Of a DNA stretch of 64,000 bases, positions 1-8,848 are shown piece after piece (position 1 is the first letter of the stretch; each line of letters opens with the position of its first letter). The notes under the pieces are model-generated. The model saw nothing but the letters and a program-made list of their open reading frames with translations, was not told the origin of the DNA and ran no database searches. Both the position numbers and the translations under genes were made by a program. The DNA lies in assembly GCA_964646625.1 (NCBI GenBank), contig CAZYHC010000008.1:62001-126000 (forward strand). The letters run 5' to 3'. Source of the DNA: DAOULT01 sp964646625 (GTDB lineage: Bacteria > Chloroflexota > Anaerolineae > CAZYHC01).

Positions 1-448
1 CTTCGCCGCCAGCAAGATGGGTATGCACCTGTCGGTGGCCTCCCCTGCGGGCTACGAGCCCGACCAGAAAGTGGTCAGCCAGGCCCAGGACTTTGCCGCC
101 CACAGTGGAAGCCAACTCAGCCTGACCCACGACCCTGTCCTCGCCGTGCGAGAGGCCGACGTGATTTACACCGATGCCTGGACCAGCATGGGCCAGGAAG
201 CAGAGCGCCAGGAACGCCTGGCCGTCTTCCCTCCCTACCAGGTCAACAGCGGCCTGGTGGCTAAGGCCAAAGCCGAGGTCATGGTCATGCATTGTCTGCC
301 CGCCCACCGGGGTGAGGAGATCACCGATGAGGTGGCCGATGGGCCCCATTCCGTAATCTTCGACCAGGCCGAAAACCGGCTGCACGCTCAGAAAGCAGTC
401 CTGGCCCTGCTCCTGACCAGGCCCGGCTCCCCACCCCCCAATCCCTGA
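1..448 (+). CDS. argF: Ornithine carbamoyltransferase, C-terminal part (5' end outside window)
   Basis: Catalyses carbamoyl phosphate + ornithine to citrulline in arginine biosynthesis (cytoplasm). The frame is open from base 2 at the left edge, so only about the last 149 residues are seen. The fragment contains the OTC signature HCLPAHRGEE, whose Cys helps bind ornithine, and an upstream stretch (SKMGMHLSVASPAGYEPD) that matches the second-domain strand of the family. The C-terminus ends in a proline-rich tail (RPGSPPPNP). The next gene starts 16 bp downstream. A putrescine or other transcarbamylase is possible, but HCLP followed by AHRGEE favours OTC. Confidence 0.93.
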   Translation, partial: FAASKMGMHLSVASPAGYEPDQKVVSQAQDFAAHSGSQLSLTHDPVLAVREADVIYTDAWTSMGQEAERQERLAVFPPYQVNSGLVAKAKAEVMVMHCLPAHRGEEITDEVADGPHSVIFDQAENRLHAQKAVLALLLTRPGSPPPNP

Positions 449-464
449 TAAAAGGAGGTACAGC

Positions 465-2726
465 GTGGCCGGTAAACGCAAGGTTTTTGAAAAGGCGATG
501 AAAAAAGCCGCCAACTACGCCTGGGACCAAGAGTGGGAGAAGGCCATCGCTGAATATGAACGCGCCCTGAAAGAGTTTCCCCAAGACCTGACCGCGTTGA
601 TCGGTCTGGGTCTGGCTCATCTGGAATCGCGCCATCTGGAAGAGGCCCTGGAGATCTATCAGGAGATAAGCCAGTTAACGCCCGACGATCCCGACGCTTT
701 GAGCCGCATGGCCGATATTCAGGAACGGCTGGGCCACCTGGAAGAGGCGGCGGACACCTACATAAACGTGGCCGAGATTTACTTGCAGCACCAGGCGATG
801 GACAAAGCCATAGATACCTGGTCAAAAGCCACACGTCTGGTGCCCAGCCATCTGACGGCCCACCAAAAGCTGGCAGAAGTTTACGTTCAGAGAGGTAAAA
901 CAAACCTGGCCATCAAAGAGTATCTGGCCCTGGCGCGCATCTTTCAGCATAAAGGAGATGATGAAAAAGCCATCCAATTCTGCCAAATGGCCCTCAAACT
1001 GGATAGCCGCAACCCCGAAGCCCAGGCCATGTTAGAAGGCTTACGTTATGGCGAGGCGGCGAAAACCACCAGCCCTACTCTCATCGTGAGCGAGATAGGG
1101 GAGGAGGCCAGTTTTATCGAGGTGTCCAAGCGCAAGGCTTTGTCGGACCTGGCCATGTATCTCTTCGAGGAGATCCCCCAGGAGGAGCCATCTGAGATAT
1201 CCGCCTTTTCCCAAACAGCCGAAGCCAGAGCCACTGCCACCCAGCCCCGCTTCAGCCGCACCCAGATCAACGCTGTTATCAGCCAGGCTATAGATTTCCA
1301 CAGACGAAATATGACCGACGAGGCTATCGCCAGCTACGAGCGCGGCCTTGACGCGGGGGTAAACCGTCCCTCGCTTCACTTTAATCTGGGACTGTTATAC
1401 CAGGAAAAATTGCGCCTGGACGAAGCCATTGCCCGACTCCGCCTGGCCGTGAGACACCCCGACTATGCCCTGGCCGGCCATTTCGTCTCAGGGGAGTGTT
1501 ACCGCGCCCAGGGTAAAATGGAAAACGCCCTGGAACACCTGGTGGAGGTCCTCAAGATCGTCGATATGCAAACGGTAGACGAAGAGCGCGCCCATGAACT
1601 GACCAATCTCTACGCCGGCCTGTCTACCAGCTACCGAACCAAAGGCGATAAAGAAAGCGTCCTGTCTTTTGCCAATTCGTTGATCGAGTTCTTCAGCCAG
1701 GAGGGCTGGGAAACCAAAATCATGGAAATGCGTCGCCATCTCAACGAAATATCCGACGAAGGGACAACTATGGCCCTGGCCCAGGTTCTGGAGGTACCAG
1801 GGTTTGAAGAGATTTTGCAAGCCCTGGCTGATACTCAAAGATATATGGATAGCGATATGATATTTACCGCTATGGAAGAATGTTACCGTGCTATCGAAAT
1901 GGCTCCAACCTATCTACCTCTCCATTTGCGTCTGGCCGAAATATTTCTGCACCAGGATTTGCTCGAAGACGCCGTGGCTAAATACATGCACGTGGCCGAT
2001 GTCTATGTGGTTTGGGGCAACACCTCCCAGGCCCACAGCGTCTACCAGCGCGTCTTGCAACTGGCTCCTATGGACGTCAACGTCCGCTCCAAGTTGATCG
2101 ACCTGGCGATCCAGCAAGGCCGGATCGATCAGGCTTTGGAACACTACCTGGCTCTGGCGGATGCCTACTACCAGTTAGCCCACCTCGATAAAACCATAGA
2201 AGTGTATAAGAAAGCCCTACAACTAAGCCCCAAAAGCTCCTCGCCGAAAAAATGGCAGATCAGGATCCTGCACCTCCTGGCCGATATGCAGATGCAGCGG
2301 GTGGACTGGCGCCAGGCCACCACCATTTATCAACAGATCAAAAGCCTGGCTCCCGAGGATGAACAGGCTCGCCTGCAACTGATCGACCTGCACTTCAAGC
2401 AAGGGCAGACCGACCAGGCCATGCAAGAGGTCGATGAGCTGACCACATACTACCAGGAACAAAACCAACTGGAAAAAGTGTTATCCACTCTTCAGCAAGC
2501 AGTGCAACTAAGACCCTACGAGATGCCTTTGCGTGCCCGTCTGAGCCAGGTTTACCTGAAACGAGGCCTGAAACAAGAAGCCATCGCCGAGTTAGACGCT
2601 TTGGGCGAGATGCAGTTGGAAGCCGGTATGAGAAAGGAAGCGGTAGAAACCATCAAATTGATCATCTCCCTATCGCCGAAAAATGTGCGCGCCTACAAGC
2701 AACTTTTGGATCAGATCCTCGGTTAA
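465..2726 (+). CDS. Large TPR-repeat protein
   Basis: A 753-residue soluble protein made almost entirely of tetratricopeptide repeats. Clear 34-residue helical pairs with the A/G/Y...A pattern lie at about residues 20-200, 270-410 and 480-753, with a less regular, acidic stretch in between. No signal peptide or membrane segment is visible. The GTG start is supported by an AAAGGAGGT ribosome-binding site at 451-459. TPR arrays are protein-protein scaffolds, so a scaffold or assembly role is the only inference possible. It lies 20 bp upstream of the c-di-AMP synthase gene and may be co-transcribed with it. Confidence 0.85.
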   Translation: MAGKRKVFEKAMKKAANYAWDQEWEKAIAEYERALKEFPQDLTALIGLGLAHLESRHLEEALEIYQEISQLTPDDPDALSRMADIQERLGHLEEAADTYINVAEIYLQHQAMDKAIDTWSKATRLVPSHLTAHQKLAEVYVQRGKTNLAIKEYLALARIFQHKGDDEKAIQFCQMALKLDSRNPEAQAMLEGLRYGEAAKTTSPTLIVSEIGEEASFIEVSKRKALSDLAMYLFEEIPQEEPSEISAFSQTAEARATATQPRFSRTQINAVISQAIDFHRRNMTDEAIASYERGLDAGVNRPSLHFNLGLLYQEKLRLDEAIARLRLAVRHPDYALAGHFVSGECYRAQGKMENALEHLVEVLKIVDMQTVDEERAHELTNLYAGLSTSYRTKGDKESVLSFANSLIEFFSQEGWETKIMEMRRHLNEISDEGTTMALAQVLEVPGFEEILQALADTQRYMDSDMIFTAMEECYRAIEMAPTYLPLHLRLAEIFLHQDLLEDAVAKYMHVADVYVVWGNTSQAHSVYQRVLQLAPMDVNVRSKLIDLAIQQGRIDQALEHYLALADAYYQLAHLDKTIEVYKKALQLSPKSSSPKKWQIRILHLLADMQMQRVDWRQATTIYQQIKSLAPEDEQARLQLIDLHFKQGQTDQAMQEVDELTTYYQEQNQLEKVLSTLQQAVQLRPYEMPLRARLSQVYLKRGLKQEAIAELDALGEMQLEAGMRKEAVETIKLIISLSPKNVRAYKQLLDQILG

Positions 2727-2746
2727 AGCCAGGTACGGAGGCTACT

Positions 2747-3637
2747 TTGTCCAATCTGCTGGATTTGTTTTCACGCCTCGATTGGGTAAGCATGCTCGAT
2801 ATACTGCTGGTTGCCCTGGTGTTCTATAGCTTGCTCCTCTTGATCCAGGGAACGCAAGCCGTGCAATTGTTGCGCGGCCTTATCATATTGGTCCTTTTGG
2901 CCGTCCTGGTAACCAGCATCTTCCAGTTGACGGCCTTCAAATGGCTGGTCAAAAACTCCATCCCGGCTTTGCTGGTCTCTATCCCCGTTATCTTTCAGCC
3001 TGAACTAAGACGGGCTTTGGAACGCCTGGGACGCACCAGTTTCTTGCTGGCGCCCCTTTCCCAGGAAAAGGTGGTGGCGCAGATTATCACCCACATCTGC
3101 CGGGCCAGCCAAAGGTTGTCGGAACGCCGCCACGGGGCTTTGATCGTGCTGGAACGCGAAACCGGTCTCCGGGAATACGTAGACACGGGGATAAAGTTGA
3201 ACGCCGAACTCTCCAGCGAGATCCTGCTCACCATTTTTTTCCCCAACACCCCGCTGCACGACGGGGCGGTCATCGTGCGTGGCAATCGGATTGTAGCCGC
3301 CGCCTGCGTCCTGCCCCTCACCGAAGGCCCGCTGCCCGACCGACATCTGGGCATCCGGCACCGGGCCGCGGTAGGCATCACCGAGCAGAGCGATGCCGTT
3401 GTGATCGTGATCTCCGAGGAAAGCGGCATCATCTCCATTGCCCACAATGGACGCATAATCCGCCGTATGGACGAGAAAAAGTTACGCACCGTTCTTCAGG
3501 CTTTCTATCGACCGCAGTTCATTACGGGCCTCCCGCCCTGGCTGCGTCTCGACCATTACCTGCGAGAGTCAAGATTTTTCAACCTCTACGGTCATCTGAA
3601 AACTATCGTAGCCATTGCTAAAATTAGATTTAAATAA
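2747..3637 (+). CDS. cdaA: Diadenylate cyclase CdaA (membrane c-di-AMP synthase)
   Basis: Condenses two ATP into cyclic di-AMP, a messenger for potassium and osmotic homeostasis. Hydrophobic segments at about residues 14-35 and 40-62 anchor it in the membrane. The cytoplasmic DisA_N (DAC) domain follows, with both catalytic motifs intact: DGA at 172-174 and RHR at 204-206. The length of 296 residues is usual for CdaA/DacA. The TTG start has an ACGGAGG ribosome-binding site ending five bases upstream. The CdaR and GlmM genes often found next to it are missing; here it follows a TPR scaffold gene and is directly followed by an acyl-CoA dehydrogenase. Confidence 0.95.
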   Translation: MSNLLDLFSRLDWVSMLDILLVALVFYSLLLLIQGTQAVQLLRGLIILVLLAVLVTSIFQLTAFKWLVKNSIPALLVSIPVIFQPELRRALERLGRTSFLLAPLSQEKVVAQIITHICRASQRLSERRHGALIVLERETGLREYVDTGIKLNAELSSEILLTIFFPNTPLHDGAVIVRGNRIVAAACVLPLTEGPLPDRHLGIRHRAAVGITEQSDAVVIVISEESGIISIAHNGRIIRRMDEKKLRTVLQAFYRPQFITGLPPWLRLDHYLRESRFFNLYGHLKTIVAIAKIRFK

Positions 3638-3652
3638 ATGAGGAGGCGAAAA

Positions 3653-4792
3653 TTGGACCTGAAATTGAGTGAAGAACAAGAGATGATCCGCGATATGGCC
3701 CGGAGATTCGCGGAGCTCGAAGTGGCGCCCATTGCCGCCGAGATGGACGAAAAAGGAGAGGTGCCCCTCGACAACCTTAAGAAGATGGGCGAGCTGGGCT
3801 TTCTGGGTTTGACCGTGCCTGAAGAGTACGGCGGCCCAGGGGCCGATACGGTCAGCTACGTCCTGGTGCTGGAGGAGATTTCGAAGGCGTGCGCTTCCAC
3901 CGCGGTGCCCATGGCCGTCAATTGCTCCCTGGTCTGCGATCCTATTCTACAATTTGGCAGCGAGGAGCAAAAACAAAGGTTCCTGCCCGCCCTGGCCCAG
4001 GGACGGATGCTCGGCGCCTTCGCCCTGACCGAACCAGCAGCGGGGAGCGACGCCGCCGCCCAAACGACCACCGCTATCCGGGATGGGGATCATTACCTCG
4101 TCAACGGCACCAAACATTTCATCTCCAACGGTAGCATTGCCGATGTGATTGTTCTTTTCGCCATGACCGATAAATCGCGAGGCTCACGGGGCATTTCCAC
4201 CTTGCTGGTGGAGAAGGGCACGCCGGGCTTCTCCAGCGGCAAAGAAGAAAACAAGATGGGCATTCGGGCCAGCAATACCTGCGAACTGATCTTCGAGGAC
4301 TGCCGTGTGCCGGCCGCCAACCTGCTGGGCAAAGAAGGGCGAGGCTTCAGAATCGCGATGGCCGCCCTGGACGGGGGGCGGATCGGCATCGGAGCCCAGG
4401 CCACCGGCATTGCCCAGGCCGCCTACGAAGCCTCGCTGGAATACGCCAAAACCCGCCAGCAGTTTGGGCAGCCCATCTCCCAATTCCAGGCCATCCAGTG
4501 GATGCTGGCCGATATGGCCACTCGCATCGAAGCCTCCCGTCTCCTGACCCTCAGCGCCGCCATGAAGAAAGACGGCGGCGAACGCATTACCAAAGAGGCC
4601 GCCATGTGCAAACTCTTCGCCTCGGAGACCGCGGTGTGGGCCACCAATCGAGCCATTCAGATTCACGGCGGCTACGGCTACATGAAGGAATATCCCGTCG
4701 AACGCTACTACCGTGATGCCAAGATAACCGAAATCTACGAAGGAACGAACGAGATCCAAAGGCTGGTCATCGCCAACCAGATTCTACGCTGA
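3653..4792 (+). CDS. Acyl-CoA dehydrogenase
   Basis: FAD-dependent dehydrogenase of the short/medium-chain or methylmalonate/isobutyryl type, oxidising acyl-CoA to enoyl-CoA with transfer to ETF. The sequence carries the family signature (GAFALTEPAAGSDA), the C-terminal IHGGYGYMKEYPVER stretch, and EIYEGTNEIQR near the end with the catalytic-position Glu. I place the start at the TTG of 3653 because the ATG at 3638 overlaps the AGGAGG ribosome-binding site (3641-3646) and the family starts at LDLKLSEEQEMIRD. That gives 379 residues, a normal length. The substrate is not decided by sequence. The nearby propionyl/methylmalonyl-CoA genes suggest a branched-chain or short-chain acyl-CoA. Confidence 0.93.
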   Translation: MDLKLSEEQEMIRDMARRFAELEVAPIAAEMDEKGEVPLDNLKKMGELGFLGLTVPEEYGGPGADTVSYVLVLEEISKACASTAVPMAVNCSLVCDPILQFGSEEQKQRFLPALAQGRMLGAFALTEPAAGSDAAAQTTTAIRDGDHYLVNGTKHFISNGSIADVIVLFAMTDKSRGSRGISTLLVEKGTPGFSSGKEENKMGIRASNTCELIFEDCRVPAANLLGKEGRGFRIAMAALDGGRIGIGAQATGIAQAAYEASLEYAKTRQQFGQPISQFQAIQWMLADMATRIEASRLLTLSAAMKKDGGERITKEAAMCKLFASETAVWATNRAIQIHGGYGYMKEYPVERYYRDAKITEIYEGTNEIQRLVIANQILR

Positions 4793-4900
4793 ATGATTCT
4801 CCTTCTTCGTAGATAGAGGAAATAGATAAGATTATCACCTTATTATTGACGAAGTTCCTGTGGCGTGAAAACCTGTCTTCTGGCTGTACAGGAGGATTTA

Positions 4901-5272
4901 ATGGAAACCTTGAAGTATCTTAGCAAAAGGGAAAAAATCGCTTTAATTGAATATCTTAAGCGATTAGAAAAGCAGTATGGTGAACAGGTAGTAAGAGTTG
5001 TGCTTTTCGGCTCAAAAACGAGGGGAGATTTTGATGGGGAATCAGACCTCGATCTACTTGTAGTGATCAGAAGCGGCGACAAGCATTTCCGTGAAGAACT
5101 GGAAAGAGTCGGATTTGAAATCGATCTGGAATATGACGTAATACTCTCAGATATGATAGTGGACTTAAAACGATACGAGTTGATGCAAAAAATAAAAGAA
5201 CCTCTGTATCAGAGCATCGAAAAAGAGGGTATAGATTTGTGGACGAAGATACCAGAATTATCGTCGAAATAA
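4901..5272 (+). CDS. Minimal nucleotidyltransferase (MNT) domain protein 1
   Basis: A 123-residue MNT-type nucleotidyltransferase of the Pol-beta superfamily, with the motif FGSKTRGDFDGESDLDLL (GS...DxD). In MntA/HepT systems such a protein AMPylates and neutralises a HEPN RNase toxin. The ATG at 4901 with GGAGG at 4891-4895 is preferred over an upstream in-frame GTG at 4865. The following MNT gene overlaps it. Base composition is visibly more AT-rich than the flanking metabolic genes, suggesting acquisition by transfer. The longer C-terminus (about 60 residues after the catalytic motif) is typical of HEPN-partner MNT proteins. Activity is inferred. Confidence 0.8.
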   Translation: METLKYLSKREKIALIEYLKRLEKQYGEQVVRVVLFGSKTRGDFDGESDLDLLVVIRSGDKHFREELERVGFEIDLEYDVILSDMIVDLKRYELMQKIKEPLYQSIEKEGIDLWTKIPELSSK

Positions 5273-5574
5273 GGCTTGAAAAATGTTTGGATATGAATAA
5301 AGAAAAACTATTTGAAACCTGCAGGAAAAATGATATTGAATTCATAGGGATATTCGGCTCTTTCGCCAGAGGAGATTTTGCAGAAGATAGCGATATCGAT
5401 CTTGTGGTCCGTTTCTCCAAAAGAAAGAGTCTGCTCGACCTTGTCAGGATCGAAAGAGAGCTTTCAGAAGTTTGGGGAAGAAAGGTGGATTTGCTGACCG
5501 AAGGTGCAATCAGCCCTTATTTGAGGGAGAGGATTAAGAGGGAGTTGAAAACTATTTATGAGAGAGAAAGATGA
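5239..5574 (+). CDS. MntA-like minimal nucleotidyltransferase 2
   Basis: A 111-residue MNT protein with an intact catalytic motif GSFARGDFAEDSDIDLV, distinct from the preceding gene. It overlaps the end of the first MNT gene by 34 bp if the GTG at 5239 is used; an in-frame ATG at 5293 (MNKEKLF) would avoid the overlap and may be the real start. Its end overlaps by 17 bp the start of a truncated HEPN reading frame, the normal gene order for MntA-HepT. As antitoxin it would AMPylate a HepT toxin. Here the toxin is a remnant, so the role is uncertain. Confidence 0.8.
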   Translation: MDEDTRIIVEIRLEKCLDMNKEKLFETCRKNDIEFIGIFGSFARGDFAEDSDIDLVVRFSKRKSLLDLVRIERELSEVWGRKVDLLTEGAISPYLRERIKRELKTIYERER

Positions 5575-5680
5575 TACAATTTATCTGAATCACATCCTAG
5601 ATGCTATATTGAAAATCGAAAAATATATCCATGAACATGAAGTGGAAACAATTGTGAGAGACATTCCGGCAGGAAGGTAG
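5558..5680 (+). pseudogene. Truncated HEPN (HepT-like) toxin remnant
   Basis: A 40-residue frame whose start overlaps the MntA-like gene, beginning MREKDDTIYLNHILDAILKI and continuing through KYIHEHEVETIVRD. This resembles the first helix pair of HepT/DUF86 HEPN proteins, which are normally about 110 residues and carry the catalytic RxxxxH motif in their C-terminal half. That half is absent: the frame stops at 5680, right at the ribosome-binding site of the carboxyltransferase gene. I read it as a deleted toxin, with the deletion joining the cassette directly to the next operon. A functional micro-protein cannot be excluded. Confidence 0.6.
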
Positions 5681-5687
5681 TTACGTC

Positions 5688-7232
5688 ATGGACCCTAAAG
5701 TCACCCGACTGCGTAAGCTGCGGGAGGAAGCGTGCCTGGGCGGCGGCCAGGAACGCATCGAGCGCCAGCACGCCAAAGGTAAGCTCACCGCACGGGAACG
5801 GATAGAGCTGCTTTTAGACCAGGGCACTTTTCGGGAAATAGACCCTTTCGTCACCCATCGTACCACCGGCTTCGGCATGGAAGAGAGGAAAATCCTGAGC
5901 GACAGCGTGGTGACCGGCTATGGCGACATCGATGGCCGCCTGGTCTACATCTTCTCTCAGGATTTTACCGTTTTTGGAGGCTCTCTCGGCGAGGTGCACG
6001 GGGAAAAGGTCTGCAAAATCATGGAACTGGCCCTGAAAAACGGCGCGCCGCTTATCGGGCTGAACGATTCCGGCGGAGCGCGTATCCAGGAGGGGGTAGT
6101 TTCTCTGGGGGCCTACGGCGACGTTTTTCTGCTCAACACTCTGGCCTCCGGGGTCATCCCCCAGATTTCGGCCATCATGGGGCCCTGCGCCGGAGGGGCA
6201 GTCTATTCGCCAGCCATCACCGATTTCATTTTTATGGTCAAAGGCAGCAGCCACATGTTCATCACCGGCCCGGAGGTCATCAGGGCCGTCACCCACGAAG
6301 AGGTGACTTTTGAGGAGTTGGGCGGAGCGATGACCCACAACGCGGCCAGCGGAGTGTCTCACTTCGCGGCCCAGAACGAGGAGCACTGCCTGTCCCTCAT
6401 CCGAAAATTGCTGAGCTTCCTCCCTCAGAACAACCTGGAAGACCCGCCCCATAAGCCGCCTACCGACAGCCCGCAGCGCATGGACGAAGCCCTGGATACC
6501 ATCGTGCCCGACAGCCCAACCAAAGCCTACGACATGAAGGAAATCATCCACCGCATTGTTGACGAGGGCGATTTCTTCGAAGTCCACGAACATTTTGCCC
6601 GCAACATCATCGTGGGTTTCGCTCGCCTGGATGGCTATCCGGCAGGCATCGTGGCCCAACAGCCGGCCGTCCTGGCCGGGGTGCTGGATATAGACGCCTC
6701 CACCAAGGGGGCACGCTTCGTCCGGTTCTGCGACTGCTTCAATATCCCACTGGTCACCCTGGTGGACGTGCCCGGCTTCCTGCCCGGCGTGGCCCAGGAA
6801 CAGGGGGGCATCATCCGTCACGGAGCCAAACTGCTCTACGCTTATTGTGAGGCCACCGTGCCCAAGGTGACGGTCATCACCCGCAAAGCCTACGGTGGCG
6901 CCTACGTGGTCATGAATTCCAGGCACGTGCGGGGCGACCTGGTGTTGGCCTGGCCCACCGCCGAGATCGCCGTCATGGGGCCCGAGGGAGCGGTCAACAT
7001 CGTTTTTCGCCAGGAGATCGCCGCCGCCCAGGACCCAGAGGCCGAACGGGCCCGCCTGGTAGAGGAGTATCGCGCCCGGTTCGCCAACCCTTACGTGGCG
7101 GCCTCGCGGGGCTATGTAGACGACGTGATCGAACCACGCCACACTCGCCCCCGCCTGATCGACGCTCTACGTATGCTCCAGAACAAGCGGGACAGCAACC
7201 CGCCCAAAAAGCACGGCAATATCCCTTTGTAG
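5688..7232 (+). CDS. Acyl-CoA carboxyltransferase subunit (12S transcarboxylase / methylmalonyl-CoA decarboxylase alpha / propionyl-CoA carboxylase beta type)
   Basis: Moves the carboxyl group between biotin and propionyl-CoA/methylmalonyl-CoA. The 514-residue length and paired crotonase-like carboxyltransferase domains are typical of the family. The first domain shows LNDSGGARIQEGV and GPCAGGAVYSPA, the second VDVPGFLPGVAQEQ, RKAYGGAYVVM and WPTAEIAVMGPEGAV. The start ATG at 5688 follows AGGAAGG. It is followed by a 5S-type subunit and a biotin carrier, and there is no biotin carboxylase. That set matches methylmalonyl-CoA:pyruvate carboxytransferase of the Wood-Werkman cycle; a propionyl-CoA carboxylase with its carboxylase subunit encoded elsewhere is the alternative. 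Confidence 0.95.
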   Translation: MDPKVTRLRKLREEACLGGGQERIERQHAKGKLTARERIELLLDQGTFREIDPFVTHRTTGFGMEERKILSDSVVTGYGDIDGRLVYIFSQDFTVFGGSLGEVHGEKVCKIMELALKNGAPLIGLNDSGGARIQEGVVSLGAYGDVFLLNTLASGVIPQISAIMGPCAGGAVYSPAITDFIFMVKGSSHMFITGPEVIRAVTHEEVTFEELGGAMTHNAASGVSHFAAQNEEHCLSLIRKLLSFLPQNNLEDPPHKPPTDSPQRMDEALDTIVPDSPTKAYDMKEIIHRIVDEGDFFEVHEHFARNIIVGFARLDGYPAGIVAQQPAVLAGVLDIDASTKGARFVRFCDCFNIPLVTLVDVPGFLPGVAQEQGGIIRHGAKLLYAYCEATVPKVTVITRKAYGGAYVVMNSRHVRGDLVLAWPTAEIAVMGPEGAVNIVFRQEIAAAQDPEAERARLVEEYRARFANPYVAASRGYVDDVIEPRHTRPRLIDALRMLQNKRDSNPPKKHGNIPL

Positions 7233-7240
7233 CAGCAATA

Positions 7241-7285
7241 AGGTGCCTGGCACTAACAACGAACGTTCGCTGTTGCCAGGCACCT
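7241..7285. repeat. REP-like palindrome, long form
   Basis: Arms AGGTGCCTGGCA (7241-7252) and TGCCAGGCACCT (7274-7285) are perfectly complementary. They enclose a 21-base insert containing the small palindrome GAACGTTC. The copy lies between the 12S-type and 5S-type genes. It is the same family as the palindromes around the RAYT gene near 23.9-24.6 kb, but with a longer centre shared only with the copy inside the GH2 gene at 15.7 kb. Confidence 0.85.
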
Positions 7286-7299
7286 ATAGTCAGGTAGCC

Positions 7300-8802
7300 A
7301 TGAATGACAAAGCGGTCAAAATAACCGATACTGTTCTACGAGACGCCCACCAGTCCCTGCTGGCTACACGGATGCGCACCGAAGACATGCTGCCCATCGC
7401 CGAAAAGCTGGACCAGGTGGGCTATCATTCTGTGGAGATGTGGGGGGGAGCAACCTTCGATTCGGCCATGCGGTTCCTGAACGAAGATCCCTGGGCACGC
7501 ATCAGGAAGCTGAAGGAACGTATGCCCCACACCCCCTTCCAGATGCTTCTGCGCGGCCAGAACGTGGTGGGCTACAAACACTACCCCGACGACGTTGTGG
7601 AACGGTTCATCGTGCGGGCCAAAGCCAACGGCATCGACATCTTCCGCATCTTCGATGCCCTTAACGACGTGCGTAACATGGCCTGGGCCATGAAGGTAGT
7701 CAGGCGCGAAGGGGGCCACGTCCAGGCCAGCATTTGCTACACCATCAGCCCCGTACACGACGTCCCCAGCTACGTGCGCATGGCCAAAGAACTGGAGAGC
7801 ATGGGTGCCAATTCTATCTGCATCAAGGACATGGCCGGCCTGATCTCCCCTTACGTGGCCTACGAACTGGTGAGCCACCTGAAAGAAGAGGTCAGGTTGC
7901 CCATCCAGTTGCACACTCACTACACCAGCGGGATGGCTACCGCCGCCTGTCTGAAGGCCATCGAGGCCGGGGTGGACGTGGTGGATACGGCTATTTCTTC
8001 CATCGCCCTGCTCACCTCACAACCTCCCACCGAGACTATAGTCAGCATCCTGGCTGGCACAGCACGCCATACGGGGCTTGATCTGAGCCTCCTGGCCGAG
8101 ATCGCGGCCTACTTCGCCGCGGTGCGCAAAAAATACGGCAAGTTCGAGAGCGGACTGATGGGAGTGGACGTTAACGTCCTGCAATTCCAGATTCCGGGGG
8201 GGATGCTTTCTAACCTGATCTCCCAGCTTCGGGAGCAAGGGGCCGAGGACCGCTATCACGAAGTTCTGGCCGAGGTGCCGCGCGTGCGGCAGGAGTTGGG
8301 CTATCCCCCGCTGGTCACGCCCAGCAGCCAGATTGTGGGCACCCAGGCCACCTTGAACGTCATCCTGGGCCAGCGCTACAAGATCATCCCCGAAGAGGTC
8401 AAGAACTACATCCGAGGCTACTACGGTCGCCCGCCCGCCCCCCTCGACGAGGAGGTGCAAAAACGGGCCATCGGCGACGAGCAGCCCATCGACTGCCGGC
8501 CAGCCGACCTCCTGGAACCAGGCTACGAGAAAGCAGCAGCCGAGATCGGGGCCCTGGCCCAAAACGAGGAAGATGTCATCTCCTACGCCCTTTTTCCCCA
8601 GGTGGCTCGCCACTTCCTGGAGAGACGAGCGCGGGGAGCAGAGAGCCACGAAGAGATCGTGGCCGCCATCGCCGCCATGCTGGCCCACCAGGAGGAGCGT
8701 GAAGTCGAAACCAGGTTCATCCCCGCCCACAGGGCCCTCTCTCCCTGGAAAATGGCCGGGCGGCGCAGCTTGTTAAGCCCTGGGGGTTGGGTCAAATGGT
8801 AA
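7300..8802 (+). CDS. Pyruvate/oxaloacetate carboxyltransferase subunit (PycB / OadA / 5S transcarboxylase type)
   Basis: Catalyses the pyruvate-oxaloacetate half reaction of a biotin carboxyl-transfer enzyme. It has the HMGL-like TIM barrel with ITDTVLRDAHQSLLATRMRT, the metal-site region (ICIKDMAGLISP, HTHYTSGMA) and the conserved C-terminal PycB domain. The length of 500 residues is close to the 5S subunit of propionibacterial transcarboxylase. I start it at the ATG of 7300; the open frame extends upstream only through the palindrome at 7241-7285. There is no biotin domain of its own, since that is supplied by the next gene. The last residues (SPGGWVKW) come from a short sequence duplicated just upstream of the next gene. 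Confidence 0.93.
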   Translation: MNDKAVKITDTVLRDAHQSLLATRMRTEDMLPIAEKLDQVGYHSVEMWGGATFDSAMRFLNEDPWARIRKLKERMPHTPFQMLLRGQNVVGYKHYPDDVVERFIVRAKANGIDIFRIFDALNDVRNMAWAMKVVRREGGHVQASICYTISPVHDVPSYVRMAKELESMGANSICIKDMAGLISPYVAYELVSHLKEEVRLPIQLHTHYTSGMATAACLKAIEAGVDVVDTAISSIALLTSQPPTETIVSILAGTARHTGLDLSLLAEIAAYFAAVRKKYGKFESGLMGVDVNVLQFQIPGGMLSNLISQLREQGAEDRYHEVLAEVPRVRQELGYPPLVTPSSQIVGTQATLNVILGQRYKIIPEEVKNYIRGYYGRPPAPLDEEVQKRAIGDEQPIDCRPADLLEPGYEKAAAEIGALAQNEEDVISYALFPQVARHFLERRARGAESHEEIVAAIAAMLAHQEEREVETRFIPAHRALSPWKMAGRRSLLSPGGWVKW

Positions 8803-8848
8803 AACTCAGGGGTCTGGCCCGTTAAGCTATGGAGGTTGGGTCAAATGG
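8772..8848. repeat. 28-bp direct repeat pair at the 5S-type/BCCP junction
   Basis: Bases 8772-8799 and 8821-8848 match at 25 of 28 positions with a 49-bp period. The second copy contains the GGAGG ribosome-binding site and ATG of the biotin carrier gene; the first forms the stop codon and last codons of the preceding gene. This looks like a local duplication of the carrier gene's translation start. Between them lies AGGGGTCTGGCCC (8808-8820), which recurs in similar form at 19392-19406. Confidence 0.7.

Noticed and set aside
5814..7142. 442-codon open frame antisense to the carboxyltransferase gene
   Set aside because: Mirror frame of a GC-rich gene; low-complexity composition, no family resemblance and no ribosome-binding site.
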